A DNA stretch of 64,000 bases, from contig ML210208.1 in the NCBI GenBank assembly GCA_004369085.1, forward strand, positions 88,734-152,733, read 5' to 3'. Origin of the DNA: Coprinopsis marcescibilis (Eukaryota; Basidiomycota; Agaricomycetes; Agaricales; Psathyrellaceae). Of the stretch, positions 12,545 through 24,802 are shown in pieces (within the stretch, counting starts at the first letter, position 1; each line of letters opens with the position of its first letter). The position numbers and the translations under genes were made by a program. The notes beneath the pieces were generated by a model. That model was not told where the DNA came from, did not search any database, and saw only the letters and a program-made list of their open reading frames with translations.

Positions 12545-14974
12545 ATGCTGGGTATTCGTAGGTTACTTTCCTGGCTCGCTGCTTCTGCAGTTCTGGGGCA
12601 GGCTGCGTTGTACGACAACATAAAACAACTTCCGAGCGGGTTATCGTTCGATTTCATAATCGTTGGAGGCAAGTCCCTTCTCATTGTATCCGTGTTCATC
12701 CATATTCTTGACCTGTCCTTCTCTCTGCCAGGTGGGACGGCGGGGTCTGTTTTGGCCAATCGCCTCTCAGAGAATCCTCAGCACAATGTGCTTTTGATTG
12801 ATGCTGGCCCGTCGTATGTCTATCTCCCCTCCCCTACTTGCTTTAAATAACTTTGTGTTGCTGGTCTCAGGAACGCAGACGTTCTCTTGACAATGGTGCC
12901 GGGCTACAACTGGCGCTTGAGGCACACGCAGTACTACTGGAACTACACCACTATTCCACAGAAGGGTTTAAACGGAAGAGTCTTTAATTACGACCGCGGT
13001 CACGTCCTTGGAGGAAGTAGCTCAGTCAGTACGTATCCTACCCTCCAGAGTGGTGGAAAATGTCGAAGTCTTACGACCGTTGGAGATGCAATGTTTTATA
13101 CCCGTGGAGCGTCATCCGACTACGATCGCTGGGCAAATGTGACCGGGGATGATGGTTGGTCTTGGAGCGTCTCGTCCCATACATGCTCAAGGTCCGTTGC
13201 CAAGATGTTTCGTATCACTGCACATGCAAACCGACTTTTGTGGCGCCTCCGCTCCGTCCTAGATGGAGAAGCTAGTTCCCCCCGCCGATAATCATAGCAC
13301 CGAGACTCAGGTCGAGCCAGAAATACATGGTCACGATGGCAATCTATTAATCTCGATGCCTGGCTGGCCGGAGGAAATCGATTGGCGAGTTGAAATGGCC
13401 ATGGAGCAGCTCGGTGGCGAATTCAAGAGAAATCTGGACATGAACTCTGGCTATCCTCTTGGAATGGGTAAGCGCAGGTCCCCGACCACCAGCCACAAAT
13501 TCTTCGCTTCCAAACTAATTATAAACCTTAACAGGCTGGCTTCAGTTGACGATTAGTAACGGAAAGAGAAGCAGCGCAGCTACCGCCTATCTGTCTAGTC
13601 CCTACATTGAGCGCCCAAACCTTTATGTTGTTGTCAACACGAGGGTCGTCCGAATCTTGCCAACCCCGCATGGCCGTCATCTCAAAAGCAACGAGTGCGA
13701 ACACCTTCTCAAGTTTAGCACTGTGGCGGTGGCTTTGGACTCTGAGGATAGCGGTAAGCTTCATCGATTGAACTTCTATTAGTTATCGGATTTGATTCGG
13801 TTCTAGACTCAACAATAAACTTGACCGCCACCAAAGAAGTAATATTGTCGGCGGGGGCCGTAGAGTCTCCGAGCATCCTAATGCATTCTGGCATTGGCGA
13901 TCGGTACTCGTTGAGAAAGCTCTCAATTGCTCCTTTGGTCCATTTACCTGGTATAGGGCAGAATCTGACTTTTGACCTTCCCGTTCTCCCAGATTACTCA
14001 ATCTTGTACTAACTTAGGTTGGACCAAGATCCTGATTATCATGCACATTCACTCGGAATGTGGAAGACAAATCGTACAGGTCATTTGACAACTTGGGGGG
14101 CTAATCAAATCGCCTGGCTTAGGATCCCTGATGACTCTCCAATCTGGCAAAAGTATCCAGATACTTCCTCCGGACGCGATTCTCCCCACATCGAGCTACT
14201 TACGCTGGTGGGTGGTCAGTCTGATTTTCTACAATACGGTAGAGGTACTCAAACGCCCTAGAACGGGGGGCTCGGAGATTTAGCTGGTCTTTTCGGCAAC
14301 TTTGTTGGATTCGGGGCGATTGTTCTCCAGCCGACATCACGTAAGTTACTACTGTGGAGGTTGCAAGGGTTATGCTTAACAGGCGGATTAGGGGGATCTA
14401 TCACGCTTGGGTCATCAGATCCATTCGCGCAACCCTTAATTGACACGGGAATCTTTACGTCGCCCGTCAACATCCAAATCATGGTTGAGGCAATGAAGAG
14501 TGCGCGCAAATTCTATTCTGCCCCAGTTTGGAATGACTATGTCTTGGATACAGCAGTACCATTCACAGAGGACATCTTGGACGATGATGAGGCTGTGATT
14601 GAGGTTTTAAAGAAGTTGACCAACTATGCATGGCATCTGGTTGGTACAGTGGCAATGTTGCCAGCAGATGCAGACTGGGGATATGTGGACCCTGACCTGA
14701 GGCTCAAGAAGGTTACTGGATTGCATGTGGTCGATGCGAGTATAATGGTAAGTCCATTCCGCTTCATAATCACATTCAATTTTCTGAATTCAATTTCTAG
14801 CCTTTTGTTCCTGCTGCACACACCCAGTTCCCGGTGTATGTTATTGCTGAAAGGGCAGCCAACTTGATTAAAAGGTATTGGGCCAAATCTGAAGAGAGGG
14901 TGAAATCATGTGATCAGGTACAAGGAGGTCTGAGTCAACTGTTCCTGCTGCAGAATAGTACAGTTACTATCTGA
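12545..14974 (+). pseudogene. GMC oxidoreductase C, probably inactive paralogue
   Basis: Third tandem copy, only 163 bp after B. It keeps signal peptide MLGIRRLLSWLAASAVLGQA, FAD motif GGGTAGSVLANRLSENP, GHVLGGSSSV, AMFYTRGASSDYDRWANVTG, LSAGAVESPSILMHSGIG and the second His in PAAHTQFPVYVIAE. Two lesions show against A and B. One base is missing at about 13166, so the conserved YMLK exon end reads out of frame unless an earlier donor is used. Around 13970-14017 the segment after GQNLT, which in A and B encodes about 18 residues plus an intron donor, is replaced by unrelated sequence with a stop. The catalytic region reads WHLVGTVAML. A TATA-like ctataag lies near 12460. The end is either the TGA at 14972-14974 or, with one more intron, slightly earlier. 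Confidence 0.7.
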
Positions 14975-15115
14975 TTTATGTGTAATGTTACTGGGCTTGT
15001 AAATGTGAAAAGTTGTTATGTGCTGTACTTATATATTTGTCGCAAGTCAATAATGAAATATGGGGTTTGAAAACATACTGTAGTACACACCAAGCTCAGC
15101 TTGAGGGCTTTCAGC

Positions 15116-15590
15116 TTATACAACCTCAACCTCTTCCTTGCTTTCATTTCCAGCAGCTGCAGCACCTGCACTATCCACATTGGGTGCTGGAGAAGAATGA
15201 TCATTGCTGCCACCCAAGTCAACACATTGGCATTTGGCACGGCAGGTTGTCCTTGACCTGTGAGCAGGCTGAGGTTTGTTGTTGCTGCTGTCATCAGAAG
15301 CTTTGAGAATAGGGCTGATGTTCTTGGGTGGAGTATTTCTGGGTTGAGGATCAATATCCACAATCTCCTCAACAGAGGGACTGTGAAATATTGTCTAACA
15401 TTATGGTGTTAGCCCTGTGTGACTGTCCCACAAGTGTGGGCAAATTCGCTTACTGTTTTGGTTGCCGGCCCAAAAGAAGCAGTACCTGTGGCAATATCAA
15501 GGATCTGCCGATCATGCAAGGTGTTGACATCAGATTCAAGCAGGCTGGAGGCCACTTGGTTGCACTTGCCATGAACAATGTCAGATATAC
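15116..15590 (-). CDS. Unrecognised two-exon coding fragment
   Basis: The last exon (about 15395-15116) encodes an acidic tail with VEEIVDIDPQPRNTPP, a Cys-containing TCRAKCQC and an Ala-rich stretch, ending EEVEVV and a stop. A GT-AG intron with donor gtaagcg and acceptor aatgttag joins it in frame to an upstream exon ending SFGPATKT. Upstream of about 15590 I cannot extend it. The surrounding sequence is AT-richer than its neighbours. I do not recognise the family; it may be the end of a mobile-element or decayed host gene. Confidence 0.35.
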
Positions 15591-16408
15591 TGACTTATCT
15601 GCAAGGTGCCATAAGTAAATGTTGTGAGTTTGAAGACTGTAAATAGCCTGGGTCTGTATACAAGCCCACTAATCATGTACAGATGGATGCCCACCTAATT
15701 AAGGTTTGATTTTGGGATTGTCTAGAGGCGGAGGTAAGGCAACTTGGCAAGTCCAGAAAAGGAAGTTGGGTTTTTAAAAACCCAGGTTTCTCACAATGCA
15801 GTGCACCATGAGGCATGTGAGATGTGCTTATAGGTGTTCATAAATCCTGTTATCCACTAAAATTTAAACTTGCCGATAACGCACATATGAAACCCTAAAC
15901 TAAACCCTAATCCTCCCTGAGTTTCTGGTGATGCAGGGTTGGTGGGGTAGTGCATGGGGTCTGGGCTTCAACACAGTCACAGTGGAATTTGCAAGTTTAA
16001 TATCAAGGCCTTGGGCTATGACAGGCAAACACGGTACAGTACATCCGTGAATTTCCGGTCATTCGGATGATTCCCAAAGAACTCTTCTCTCCATGGTACT
16101 TTGGCCTGATTCATTTTGGATTATATTTAGCCTGATTGGCCAACTTGGATCACAGATCAAGTACCCGGTTACTAAGTACTATAAGGATGGTAATGGTACT
16201 GAGCCATATCCTGGGGGCCACATCTGGCCATTTCCATCCCAATGTCCTCTAACCCAAATCTCGCAAATCCAAGCGTAATGTAAGTACTCTCGATGCCAAT
16301 CCCATTCCCAGTTAACCGGGGCCGTCACCAATGGTATTGCAGCGTTTCGGTGCTACTGGTAACACTTGCGTTCCTAACTTTGGCTGCTTACAAATTTCGT
16401 GGATAGTT

Positions 16409-16573
16409 TTCACCACTTACGGAGAATTTTGGCTGTCCTACGCCACGATTTTGATTCCAGGAAGTGGCGTGATAGATGCGTGGTTGGGGTGCATCATGTA
16501 CTATGCAGGATTCTGTCTTTTGTTGGCCGAAGAGGAAGCGCCCATAATCCGGTTGCCTTTGGGTGCGATGTAA
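16409..16573 (+). pseudogene. Relic of a GPR1/FUN34/YaaH acetate transporter
   Basis: The frame encodes FTTYGEFWLSYATILIPGSG followed almost at once by YYAGFCLLLAEEEAPIIRLP and a stop. Both pieces match the intact transporter at 38070-39127 (FTSYGAFWLSYATIMIPGSG and YYAGISELLAAEDMAIVRPP), but the middle part that separates them in a real transporter is absent. No convincing N-terminal part is seen upstream. This is an internally deleted fragment, not a functional gene. Confidence 0.7.
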
Positions 16574-16870
16574 TCGGAGCGCGTGGGGCCACAACTTCGG
16601 ACGTACCTGCAGATCAACCTGTAGTCTATGGCAGAATCCTCCAATAGTCAGCAGAGCCCTACTGAGTCTATCTAGCTGTCATGTGCCCTGTCATAGTACT
16701 TTTACGCACAAGAACGACGCGGTGATCTATTCCGGAAGGATCATCATTTACAGATGACATAAGTCTGACTGGAAAAAGGGATGCATACGTGGTCATGAAG
16801 AGCCCTAACGAGCAGTCAACAGCCTAGCAAATAAACCATCAAAGTTAAAAACCCCACTCCACCCTAAACG

Positions 16871-18165
16871 TCAGACACTTTGAACAGAATCGACAGTCAA
16901 TGAAGAGCTGATATGAATCTCCATCTTGCTCTCCCCGTCACACTGTGTGCTGTGTTGAGACTCTGCCACCGCGTCCCGCGTCCCCTGGTGGGGTACCTGA
17001 GAAACCCTTGACGCTGATGGGCTGAGCATGGCTGGATCCATGAAGCTCCCAAACAAAGTGTCCAATATAGGTGTCGACGAGCGCTCCGATTCGCAAAACT
17101 CTTTGAGGAGGCTTTCGATGTCTCGTGAATTTTTACCCTCGGCGGCCTGCAGAATAATGTGCCCCCCAGTGATTCCCTACAACGTGGTGGATGATTTGAT
17201 ACGGATCTGAGACCGAAGAGTTCCGACCATGCTTACCGCAATCGCTGCCAGAGCTGCCTGGATGGGATGCTACACAGTACATAGACTCAGTATTCCATCC
17301 AGTGGGGTGGAAATCTCGGTCTTACAATTGATACGAGCTGGTCAATAAGCACCAGCACGGGATAAGTTATTGCCGAATCGACGCTAATGACAACAGATAC
17401 ATCAGGACCTTCATGGTCTCTTACAATTCGAAAAAAGTACTCACAAGAGACCAGTTTTTGTGTAGTGACTCATCCCACAGAGCTTATGAAGCTGCCATTT
17501 CATCCAAACCGTACGGCCAGCTGAATTTCTCGCAATCAGGCCGTCAGCAAGATACGAGAGGGATCATTTGCCCACCTACGATGCCACCCTGCACTGCCGT
17601 CGAAGCGATACTCGTCCAATTGTACATGTGCAGACCATCATCAATCCAAGCCTCGCTTCGAGCAGCGCAGACTATCCCAACCACTAATGTATTTTCATTA
17701 GTAGTTAACGCAGCTTCCTGGATCGGTAGCAAGTTACCCACCGAAGGTTCCCAGGACCAGGACTATATTGAGAGCTGTGACCAAGATCCTATGCGGCCAA
17801 AGCTGATAGCACCTGAACGCCTACGGGAACATGAGCTCCCGAGCCAAGGGATCAAGATGGACAAGCCTAGGCTACTTACAACCAGGGACGAAGAGAGTGC
17901 GCTTTTGTAAACAACGCCACTTCATTTTGAGCTCCAAATTCACCGCGTCACCTCTATGTTGTCACTCACCAATTAAACACACGGAGGCAGATTATCGGAC
18001 GGGTCAAATTAAGGGGGTACGGGGCGATAATGTCCGCTTCGAATCTCCCCAAAAAAACAACGATGTCCCCCACAAAAGTTACCACCGTGACTCCAAACAG
18101 CGCCACAAAAGCTACGGTCAACAGACGCGGTATCTTTACCCATGAAACCAGAATCGCGCGGGAAC
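16871..18165 (-). pseudogene. Seven-helix-type membrane protein, damaged or incompletely resolved
   Basis: Exons that join by splice sites encode, in order: a helix with IPRLLTVAFVALFGVTVVTF (exon near 18150-17982), an exon starting AFRCYQLWPHRILVTALNIV (17820-17742), a loop with W residues, a segment with ADGLIARNSAGRTVW, then TGLFVDSAITYPVLVLIDQL, IQAALAAIAGITGGHIILQA and a polar tail ending at the TGA at 16871-16873. The RCYxxW and GLIA elements match a large uncharacterised Agaricomycete multi-TM family. Near 17535 the reading frame shifts by one without a good intron, so the copy is either frameshifted or has an intron I missed. The N-terminus is not located; a hydrophobic stretch FVVDSCFSIIFAMIFTPLLL at 19440-19380 (-) is a candidate first exon. 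Confidence 0.5.
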
Positions 18166-21100
18166 ACGATATCGCCACGGACGTGAAACAGCCTGCATGC
18201 GATGGCGAATTAGCCATTTCACTCGTTGGTAGGAAAACGTAAGATGCTTGCCTTGCGCCAAGGCTTCTAACTTTCATTGATAAGTAACGTTGCATATCCG
18301 TCAGTGGATGTACACGTGGGTCATTGACGACATAGGGATAATTACCAAAAGCGCAATCAAGAGTTGACCTCGCACAGCGTACATCTGGAATACTCGACAG
18401 CCACACGGATGTAGACGAAGATTTTCGCGTCAGGCGTGCTGTAGCCTCGAAAGAACCGAAAGCGGGGAAAGCAGTGGAACGGTGGCACCTAAGCAGAAAG
18501 CAAGGACGCAGACATCGATAATGACAAGACCTCATGATATACTCACCAGGCGTTTGCAGCGTGGCCTTTGGGGCGTATCAATAGGTCGGACCCTACTTTA
18601 TGCGAAAGGATAAGAAAGGAGAATAACCAACACCATGAGACTCCCCATTCGTTAGGCGAACGTCCAACATCATTGGCGATCAGAACAGTGGAAAACCAAT
18701 CACCGCGATTCAAACCCTAACTCGATTTCACGTTGCATACATTGCATCCTTGATCTGCTGCGGGGATGTCCATGAATGCCGAGTACGGAGACTCAAGTTC
18801 ATTACGAAAGTATGAAATTTGCAAACAGCAAAGACGCGTCCTTTCCGCAAAAGGACGGAAGGCCATCTGGCTCGTCCAGTCGCCAATTCACCGGTTTCAG
18901 AACATGTAAACATTGGCCCAACCGGAAGCGGAAACCCGGTTTCTATGTTCATCAAGTCCAACTCGTCAAACACGAGAATAACCAAAATTCACCTGGGTTA
19001 TCGGCCTCGTGCAACAGGGTGAATTGAAGGGCGCATGTCGGGTATTAACTTTATTGTTGGAGAGCAGGGTGTTCGATTGGGGCTGTCGATGCGTGTTGGG
19101 GTATCCCACAACGCCCAACTACATCTTTTACTGGTAATGGAATACCATATCCAGGAATCAAACAGTCAACGAATGAGTCGGATGCGGAGTTAAGCTCACC
19201 TGCACAGACTCGCAGCTGCAAAAACCACCATCCGACAGTGAAATAGGATAAATCCCCATGATGTCCTTCATACCGGGATCGGGGATGACATTCGGGGATG
19301 AGATATGAAATGTCAGCAACGCAGACGCCACAGAAATTCGAAGTCACTTACAGCGCCCATATTCCAATAACAAAGGTGTGAATATCATCGCGAAGATGAT
19401 GGAGAAACAAGAATCCACCACGAAGGCGGCAAAATGCGGAAAAAATTCCAAGGTTCTGGCTGGATCTCCAATGCGATCTCCGTGTGCTCTAGAGCACTTG
19501 TAGAAAAGCAAGCAGCTACCTCTCTTCATCCCGATGTGTTGGCCCGATTCTGCTCCTAACCCATCGCATCTCTTAACCATCATCCCCTTCGTCCTGTCTT
19601 TTTCCACAAAAGGGAGGTCCCTGACGAGAGGGCATTTCCGACAAGGGTATCAAACAAACCAATCGAAAGGATACTGGCTCGCTCCAAGATCGTCGATGCA
19701 CCACACTCGCTTCAGCTCCAAGGCTTCCAGTGCATCAAGGCTATCCCATCCTGTTCGCGTTCACTTCCGCGACTCCACGAATTTCCCACAGAGCGACTTC
19801 TCACAACTGCTCAAGCCAAACCAACGGTACAATCGATCCCAAAAGCGGTCAAAATAGAGAAAGTGTCCAGACCTGGCATAGTCGGAGTCAAAGCCAGGCA
19901 CCCATGCACTCGAGAACGCATCTCTGCTACGGGTCCCGTAGGCCCCGCAGCTGCAACTGGGAGTTGACGACATCTAACGTACACACAAGCACAAGTCACA
20001 ATTCCCGGTCAACCGTGGGACGAAAGTTGGCGTAGTTCCGGTTTGATTCATCGAGGCAAGAAAGTCACCCGATGGCAAAGACAGCGAGCACACTGAACGG
20101 TCGTGGACGTGGATGGGTAGGGAAGACACGCGGAAATCCATGAAGATTCGGTCTTGGCGTAACGTGCGTAGACAAGAGCAAGCAGCACCGCGTTCGGGTT
20201 CATCCGTAGCACCCAGCCCTTGTCGAGCCCATTGACGAAGGATCCGGAATAAGAGTTGCGTTGGGGAATCAGGTTACTAACGCCGAACTGCACGATTGCA
20301 GCTGAAGATGGACTTTCTGTGTTGAAAGCACCATTCAAAGAGGCCACATAGAGTCTGGAAGATCCTCCTAATCGGCCTTGAGCGCAGGTGCCGTACCATG
20401 TCTCCTCCAGTGAGCCAGGGACGACAGATTTCGAGCTCTCCTGTTTGGCCCTGTATGATCCATCGCCAAGCCCATCAAAGAGTGGTGTTCCTCGTTCCCT
20501 GTTATTGAAACCATGCCTCTTTCTGCGCACGCCGGCGCTTCTGAACTCCCCCTGCACGAGACTGGTTCACAGTGATAGCCAAGCCACCAGAGAACACGAG
20601 TTGATTCGCGCAGTAGTCACGGTGAATAAGATGAGCGAAGAAATCACCGGGGTTTGGGTCCATCAAAGAAGACAGACCCAGAGGAAAGAGTCGAGAGACT
20701 CGAACACTCGCTCGTCCTGTGCGTCGGCAGCAATCAATGAACAGACATGTTGCATCGGCATGGCGGAATCAAGGCGGTGGCGGCAGGAGGAAAATAGAAC
20801 GCAGCGAGCGTCTGTACGTAGCCCCCCAGAAGGACAGCAGAAGTTGCAACTGTGCGGGACTCGCTCGCCCTCCCAAGCACATCCCAAAGGTCCCGCGACG
20901 CCTCTCTAGTATCCAGGCCCACTTGAATGATCCCACACGTTTCGGGCATCGCCTTCCCTCTGCAAAGACGACGGCACAAAGACCGTCTGTGCGTCTCAGA
21001 GGGGTCCCTAGGCGACACAGGTGAGGATCTGTGCGTAGTGGGCCATTTTTGCCAATAGGGGATTCGTGCCGGAGAGGTGATAAAGGAGGCTTGAAAGGGG

Positions 21101-21634
21101 TAAATGCGAGCAAATAAGTCGGCAACCCTGGTCAATAAAACCACAAGATCCGTGCGCCCGCTACAACATGCCGTCAGAGAGGTCCGCCGCCAGAAGGACC
21201 AGAAGAAAGCTCCGTGTAAGGGACGATGCGAGGTCCTCAAGCACTTAGGGTTAGACTACACCGAAAACGGCGAATCATGTTGGCTGAGAACAACAGGGAA
21301 CGGGGACTCTTGTTAGACAGGCGTGCTGGCAGAGGAAAGGGATGTCCGAAGCGTTTTAGACAGGGAGAGACACGTCCTCTGAAGTGTGCATCGCCGGAGT
21401 GGGTCGACAGTGGTCGTGGTGAAAGAACAAAATGTTGGCGCGATTGCCACCAAGTGGCAGTTTTGCGGGGGACAAATAACGCGTCAATAAACCCAAATAC
21501 ATAATAATTCCGATTTTACAGGGGAAGACATTTCTGCGATTAGCTAAAAAGAAAAGAACTATGAAAATGATATTTGTTTAAAATTTGAAGTCCATTGTAA
21601 GTATCGATAAGTAGCAGCATAGGACCCGGTTGAA
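18166..21634. other. Long region without a supported gene
   Basis: About 3.4 kb with overlapping frames on both strands, including a 169-codon (20048-20557, -) and a 173-codon (20388-20909, +) frame that overlap each other. I see no domain motif, no consistent intron pattern and no paralogue in the window. A hydrophobic stretch near 19400 (-) may belong to the membrane-protein gene to the left. Confidence 0.4.
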
Positions 21635-22743
21635 TTAGTTTCCTCCACCTGCGAAGACATGTTAGCCCTTGAACGGACAACTTCGGAGCCGATTCAAGAT
21701 AAACTCACCGAATCGCTTGAAAGCACCCTGGAGACCTTCAGCAACAGAGCTAGCAGTCTTGTCGTCCTGCCATTCTTATCAGTACGTTACTCCACGCGAA
21801 TAGCCAGAGAAAAAGACATACGAGCTGCTGACCGCCTTGAGAGCCAGCGTGTGACTTGACGATGTTGCCAAGGTTGTTGCCAATGAAGTCGGCGGTCTTG
21901 TCGTCCTATAGAGCACAGAGTCAATACCAAGCAGATAAGATCAAGAGAAGAAGACGAACAATGTCGAAGCCGCTCTTGCTGGCAACCTGCTTGACGGCAG
22001 AGTTCATCCAGTCGTTACCCTCACCCTCCTTCTTGCTCTCAGCATCGTTACTCGAGCGTGAGTTGACGACGTTTTCGATGTTGCTCCCAATCAACTCGGC
22101 GGTCTTATCATCCTACAGTAGCAATGTCAGTTGAGAAGAAGATGCAGCCAGGAGAAGAACATACAACGTTAAAGCCGCCCTTGCTTGCGACCTGCTTGAT
22201 CGCAGAGCTCATCCAGCCATTATTGCCATCGCTCTCGCTCTCATTGTTGTTGTTTGAGTTTGAGTTGCTGCTGCTGTAATTCGAGGTGTTGTTGTCCGAG
22301 TTATTGGAATTGACTTTGGACTGATTTTCGCGCTCCTCCCGTCGGCCGTTATCGTTCTGCTTGGACTGCTGGCTGCCCCTCTCCTCCTCGTTCCTGTTGT
22401 CGTTGTCGTTGCGGCGAATTTCCTCAAGGTCATTGTTGCCGTACGACTCGTTCTCGCGACGCTCCTTGTTGTTGCCGAAGGACTCCTCACGCTGGTTGTT
22501 GTTGCTGCCGTAGGAGGTCTCGCGACGCTCATTGTTGCTGCTGTTGTTGTCGTTGTCGCCGCCGTAGCTGTTGTTTTCGCGACGCTCAGTGGTGCTGTTT
22601 CCGTAGGACTCGTTATCGCGACGCTCAGTGGTGTTGTTACCACTATAACTGTTGTTCTGGCGACCTTCGCTGTTGTTGTTGCCGTTGACCTCGTTCTCGC
22701 GACGTTCACCATTGTTATTGTTGTTGTTGTTGTAGGACGACAT
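21635..22743 (-). CDS. Asn-rich protein with tandem degenerate repeats and DDKTA modules
   Basis: The first exon (from 22743) starts MSSYNNNNNNNGERRENE and encodes about 150 residues of Asn/Ser/Glu/Arg low complexity with recurring ERRxNxSYG units. The exons after it encode a repeated module: WMSSAIKQVASKGGFNV then DDKTAELIGSNIENVV; WMNSAVKQVASKSGFDI then DDKTADFIGNNLGNIV; and a final DDKTASSVAEGLQGAFKRFG with a GGN end. Introns fall at the same place in each module, just before the DDKTA codons, so the modules arose by exon duplication. The TAA is at 21635-21637. No catalytic motif or membrane segment. Family unknown to me. The N-terminal half should be disordered; the modules look helical and amphipathic. 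Confidence 0.8.
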
Positions 22744-24802
22744 CGCGGGCTCGAAGTTTGGAAAAAACGATGGGGTGTAGAGGATCAGGTACGAATAAAC
22801 TCAAGTCGAAGGACGGGATAGGAGAAACGGAAACTCGCTTCCTTAACCTTTATACGATTTCCCCCTAGGCACAGGACAAATTACCCGATTCAAGGAACGC
22901 AGATATTCTAGAAATTCGAGAATATTGGAATTTCCGAAGAGAGGCTATGTAGTATGGCAGCGGCAAGATCCATTCCCCGTTGTCCTCGACCCTCCTTTTC
23001 GGTTCTCCTCCGCTTCCTTTTCCTTCCCGGATATACTCTAACTCGAATGTCATGTCAGACCATGGATAGCCTCTCGGCTCATCACACCTGATTCGACCTT
23101 TTCTTTGTCCTCACATAGCGAACAAGCACCATCATATGCAAGTTGGCTTCCTGGAGCTAAGCAAACTTTGAACTGAGTGAAGACATATGAAGACTTTGCA
23201 GTCCGAGAGCCTGCGGTCGCCATCATCAATCTCATTCTCCGACAGATGTCGATCCAGGTCCAGGTCCCGACCCTGACCTCATCACCATCACCAATTCATA
23301 ATTAATTACACTGCATCATCATGGGGTAACACAAGAGTACCGCCCCGGTACGCGAATACAATGTCCCTCTAGGAGCAACGCCGCAACCTGGCCTAACCTC
23401 CTGGCGCAACAATGAATACCAGTGGCTATGTAGTACAGCCGACTCGGAGCCAACGACATAGGCAGCCAGTGCGCTTACTCAACTGTCGGCAAATGAATGT
23501 TGGAAAAGGAGTATTTTCAAAAGCGTACTATTGCTAACCGGGTCAAGAACGGTCTCATGATCACTGTTGACGAATGCATTATTGAAGGCATGAAGATTAA
23601 TGCAGTTGGCTGAGCGTTACCTGATGCGCAAGCGCGCCAAATTGTCGCCGCAGCTTTTCGACCGCCGAAGCGGTGGTAAAACATTGTAGCCGTGCCAGGC
23701 TGTCCACAGTGACTAGTGATCACCGGCACCGCTGAGTCAGGTAGCGCAAGCACAAGGTCCCCCTAGGTCCCCGTACAGCTTGATAACGAGCCCTGAACGA
23801 TTTTAGGAGCCCCAAGCGATCCAAAACTTGAAACGAGGAGGAAGCATTGTAATTAAATGAAATCGCCTCCCCTCATCGGAATCTATGGCTGATGAGTATC
23901 ACGTCAATGACCAGCGCGAAAGGACGCGATCCATACACAACTGCCACTTGCACCCTGATCGTGAATCATGGTGGTGGCGTATCTCGCGGCAATAGAAGTT
24001 GGAGCGAATGAAGAAAGTTCACCTCATAAGTATGTGGTATCAGTGTAACTTCAGGGAGACAAACATGTCAGTGGTAATTATATCCGATTTTGTGAGAGAA
24101 CCGAAAAGACTTGGATATCTTGTATGTGCTCTCTTGACCTACAAAATGTCGGCAAGAATAACAAAGCCTTGACAAGGGAAGAACGAATAACGGAAAGGAT
24201 TTTCAGAAGTCCGCAAGTGTCGGCCAATTTTAAATGGATACGGTACGTTTGCACTCAGGTTAAGCGAGGTGGAGCTGTCCTGGATGATGTTGTTGTTTGG
24301 CGTTGGTGAGGATGCACACATGCAGGGCACCCTGATATATAGATGATAAGCTCACCATTCAGTAGAACGCACGTCCAGAATGCCATACTTACCGCTTTGG
24401 ATGCATTTAAGCTGAGGGAAACCATGTGTCGGTGCCGGCACGCCTCTGAAGATTGAAGATGATTCTAGACTGAATATCCCAAACTCCGATCCACGACAGG
24501 GAGGCATCGCCTGATAGGAACAAAAATAACCTTTGTAGGTGCATAACATGGACAACTCATCACAAGGGAATCGAGGAAGTGAATGTTCGTGTCCGTATCT
24601 GTCCAGCAAGGTCCGAGTCCAACCAAATTTTGAGTCAGGGCTGCCACGGAGCATGCATTCAACGGTCTAGGGTTACACGGGAAACCGAGATTGCAATTCG
24701 AAAACGAAAGATACATACTAAATAGATACCACACCTCCACGCTGCTGCAGGCCCTCATCCTGCACCCACTCACACCTGGTCGCAAATGTTTGGTGGTCAC
24801 GA
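22744..24802. other. Region without a supported gene
   Basis: About 2 kb between the Asn-rich gene and the 3-HAO stop codon. Short open frames on both strands (for example 23517-23753 -, 24124-24309 +) carry no motif and no splice-supported extension. It contains the promoter of the Asn-rich gene and the 3' UTR of 3-HAO. Confidence 0.45.

Noticed and set aside
15890..15915. Telomere-like motif (aaaccctaaactaaaccctaatcc)
   Set aside because: Only two to three imperfect CCCTAA units with no array, so this is likely chance.
20048..20909. Overlapping 169- and 173-codon ORFs on opposite strands
   Set aside because: Neither has a recognisable domain or splice pattern; they overlap, so at most one could be real.
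22209..22712. Second long frame inside the Asn-rich gene (Thr/Ala-rich)
   Set aside because: A frame-shifted reading of trinucleotide repeats. The Asn frame has a start and continues through in-frame introns.
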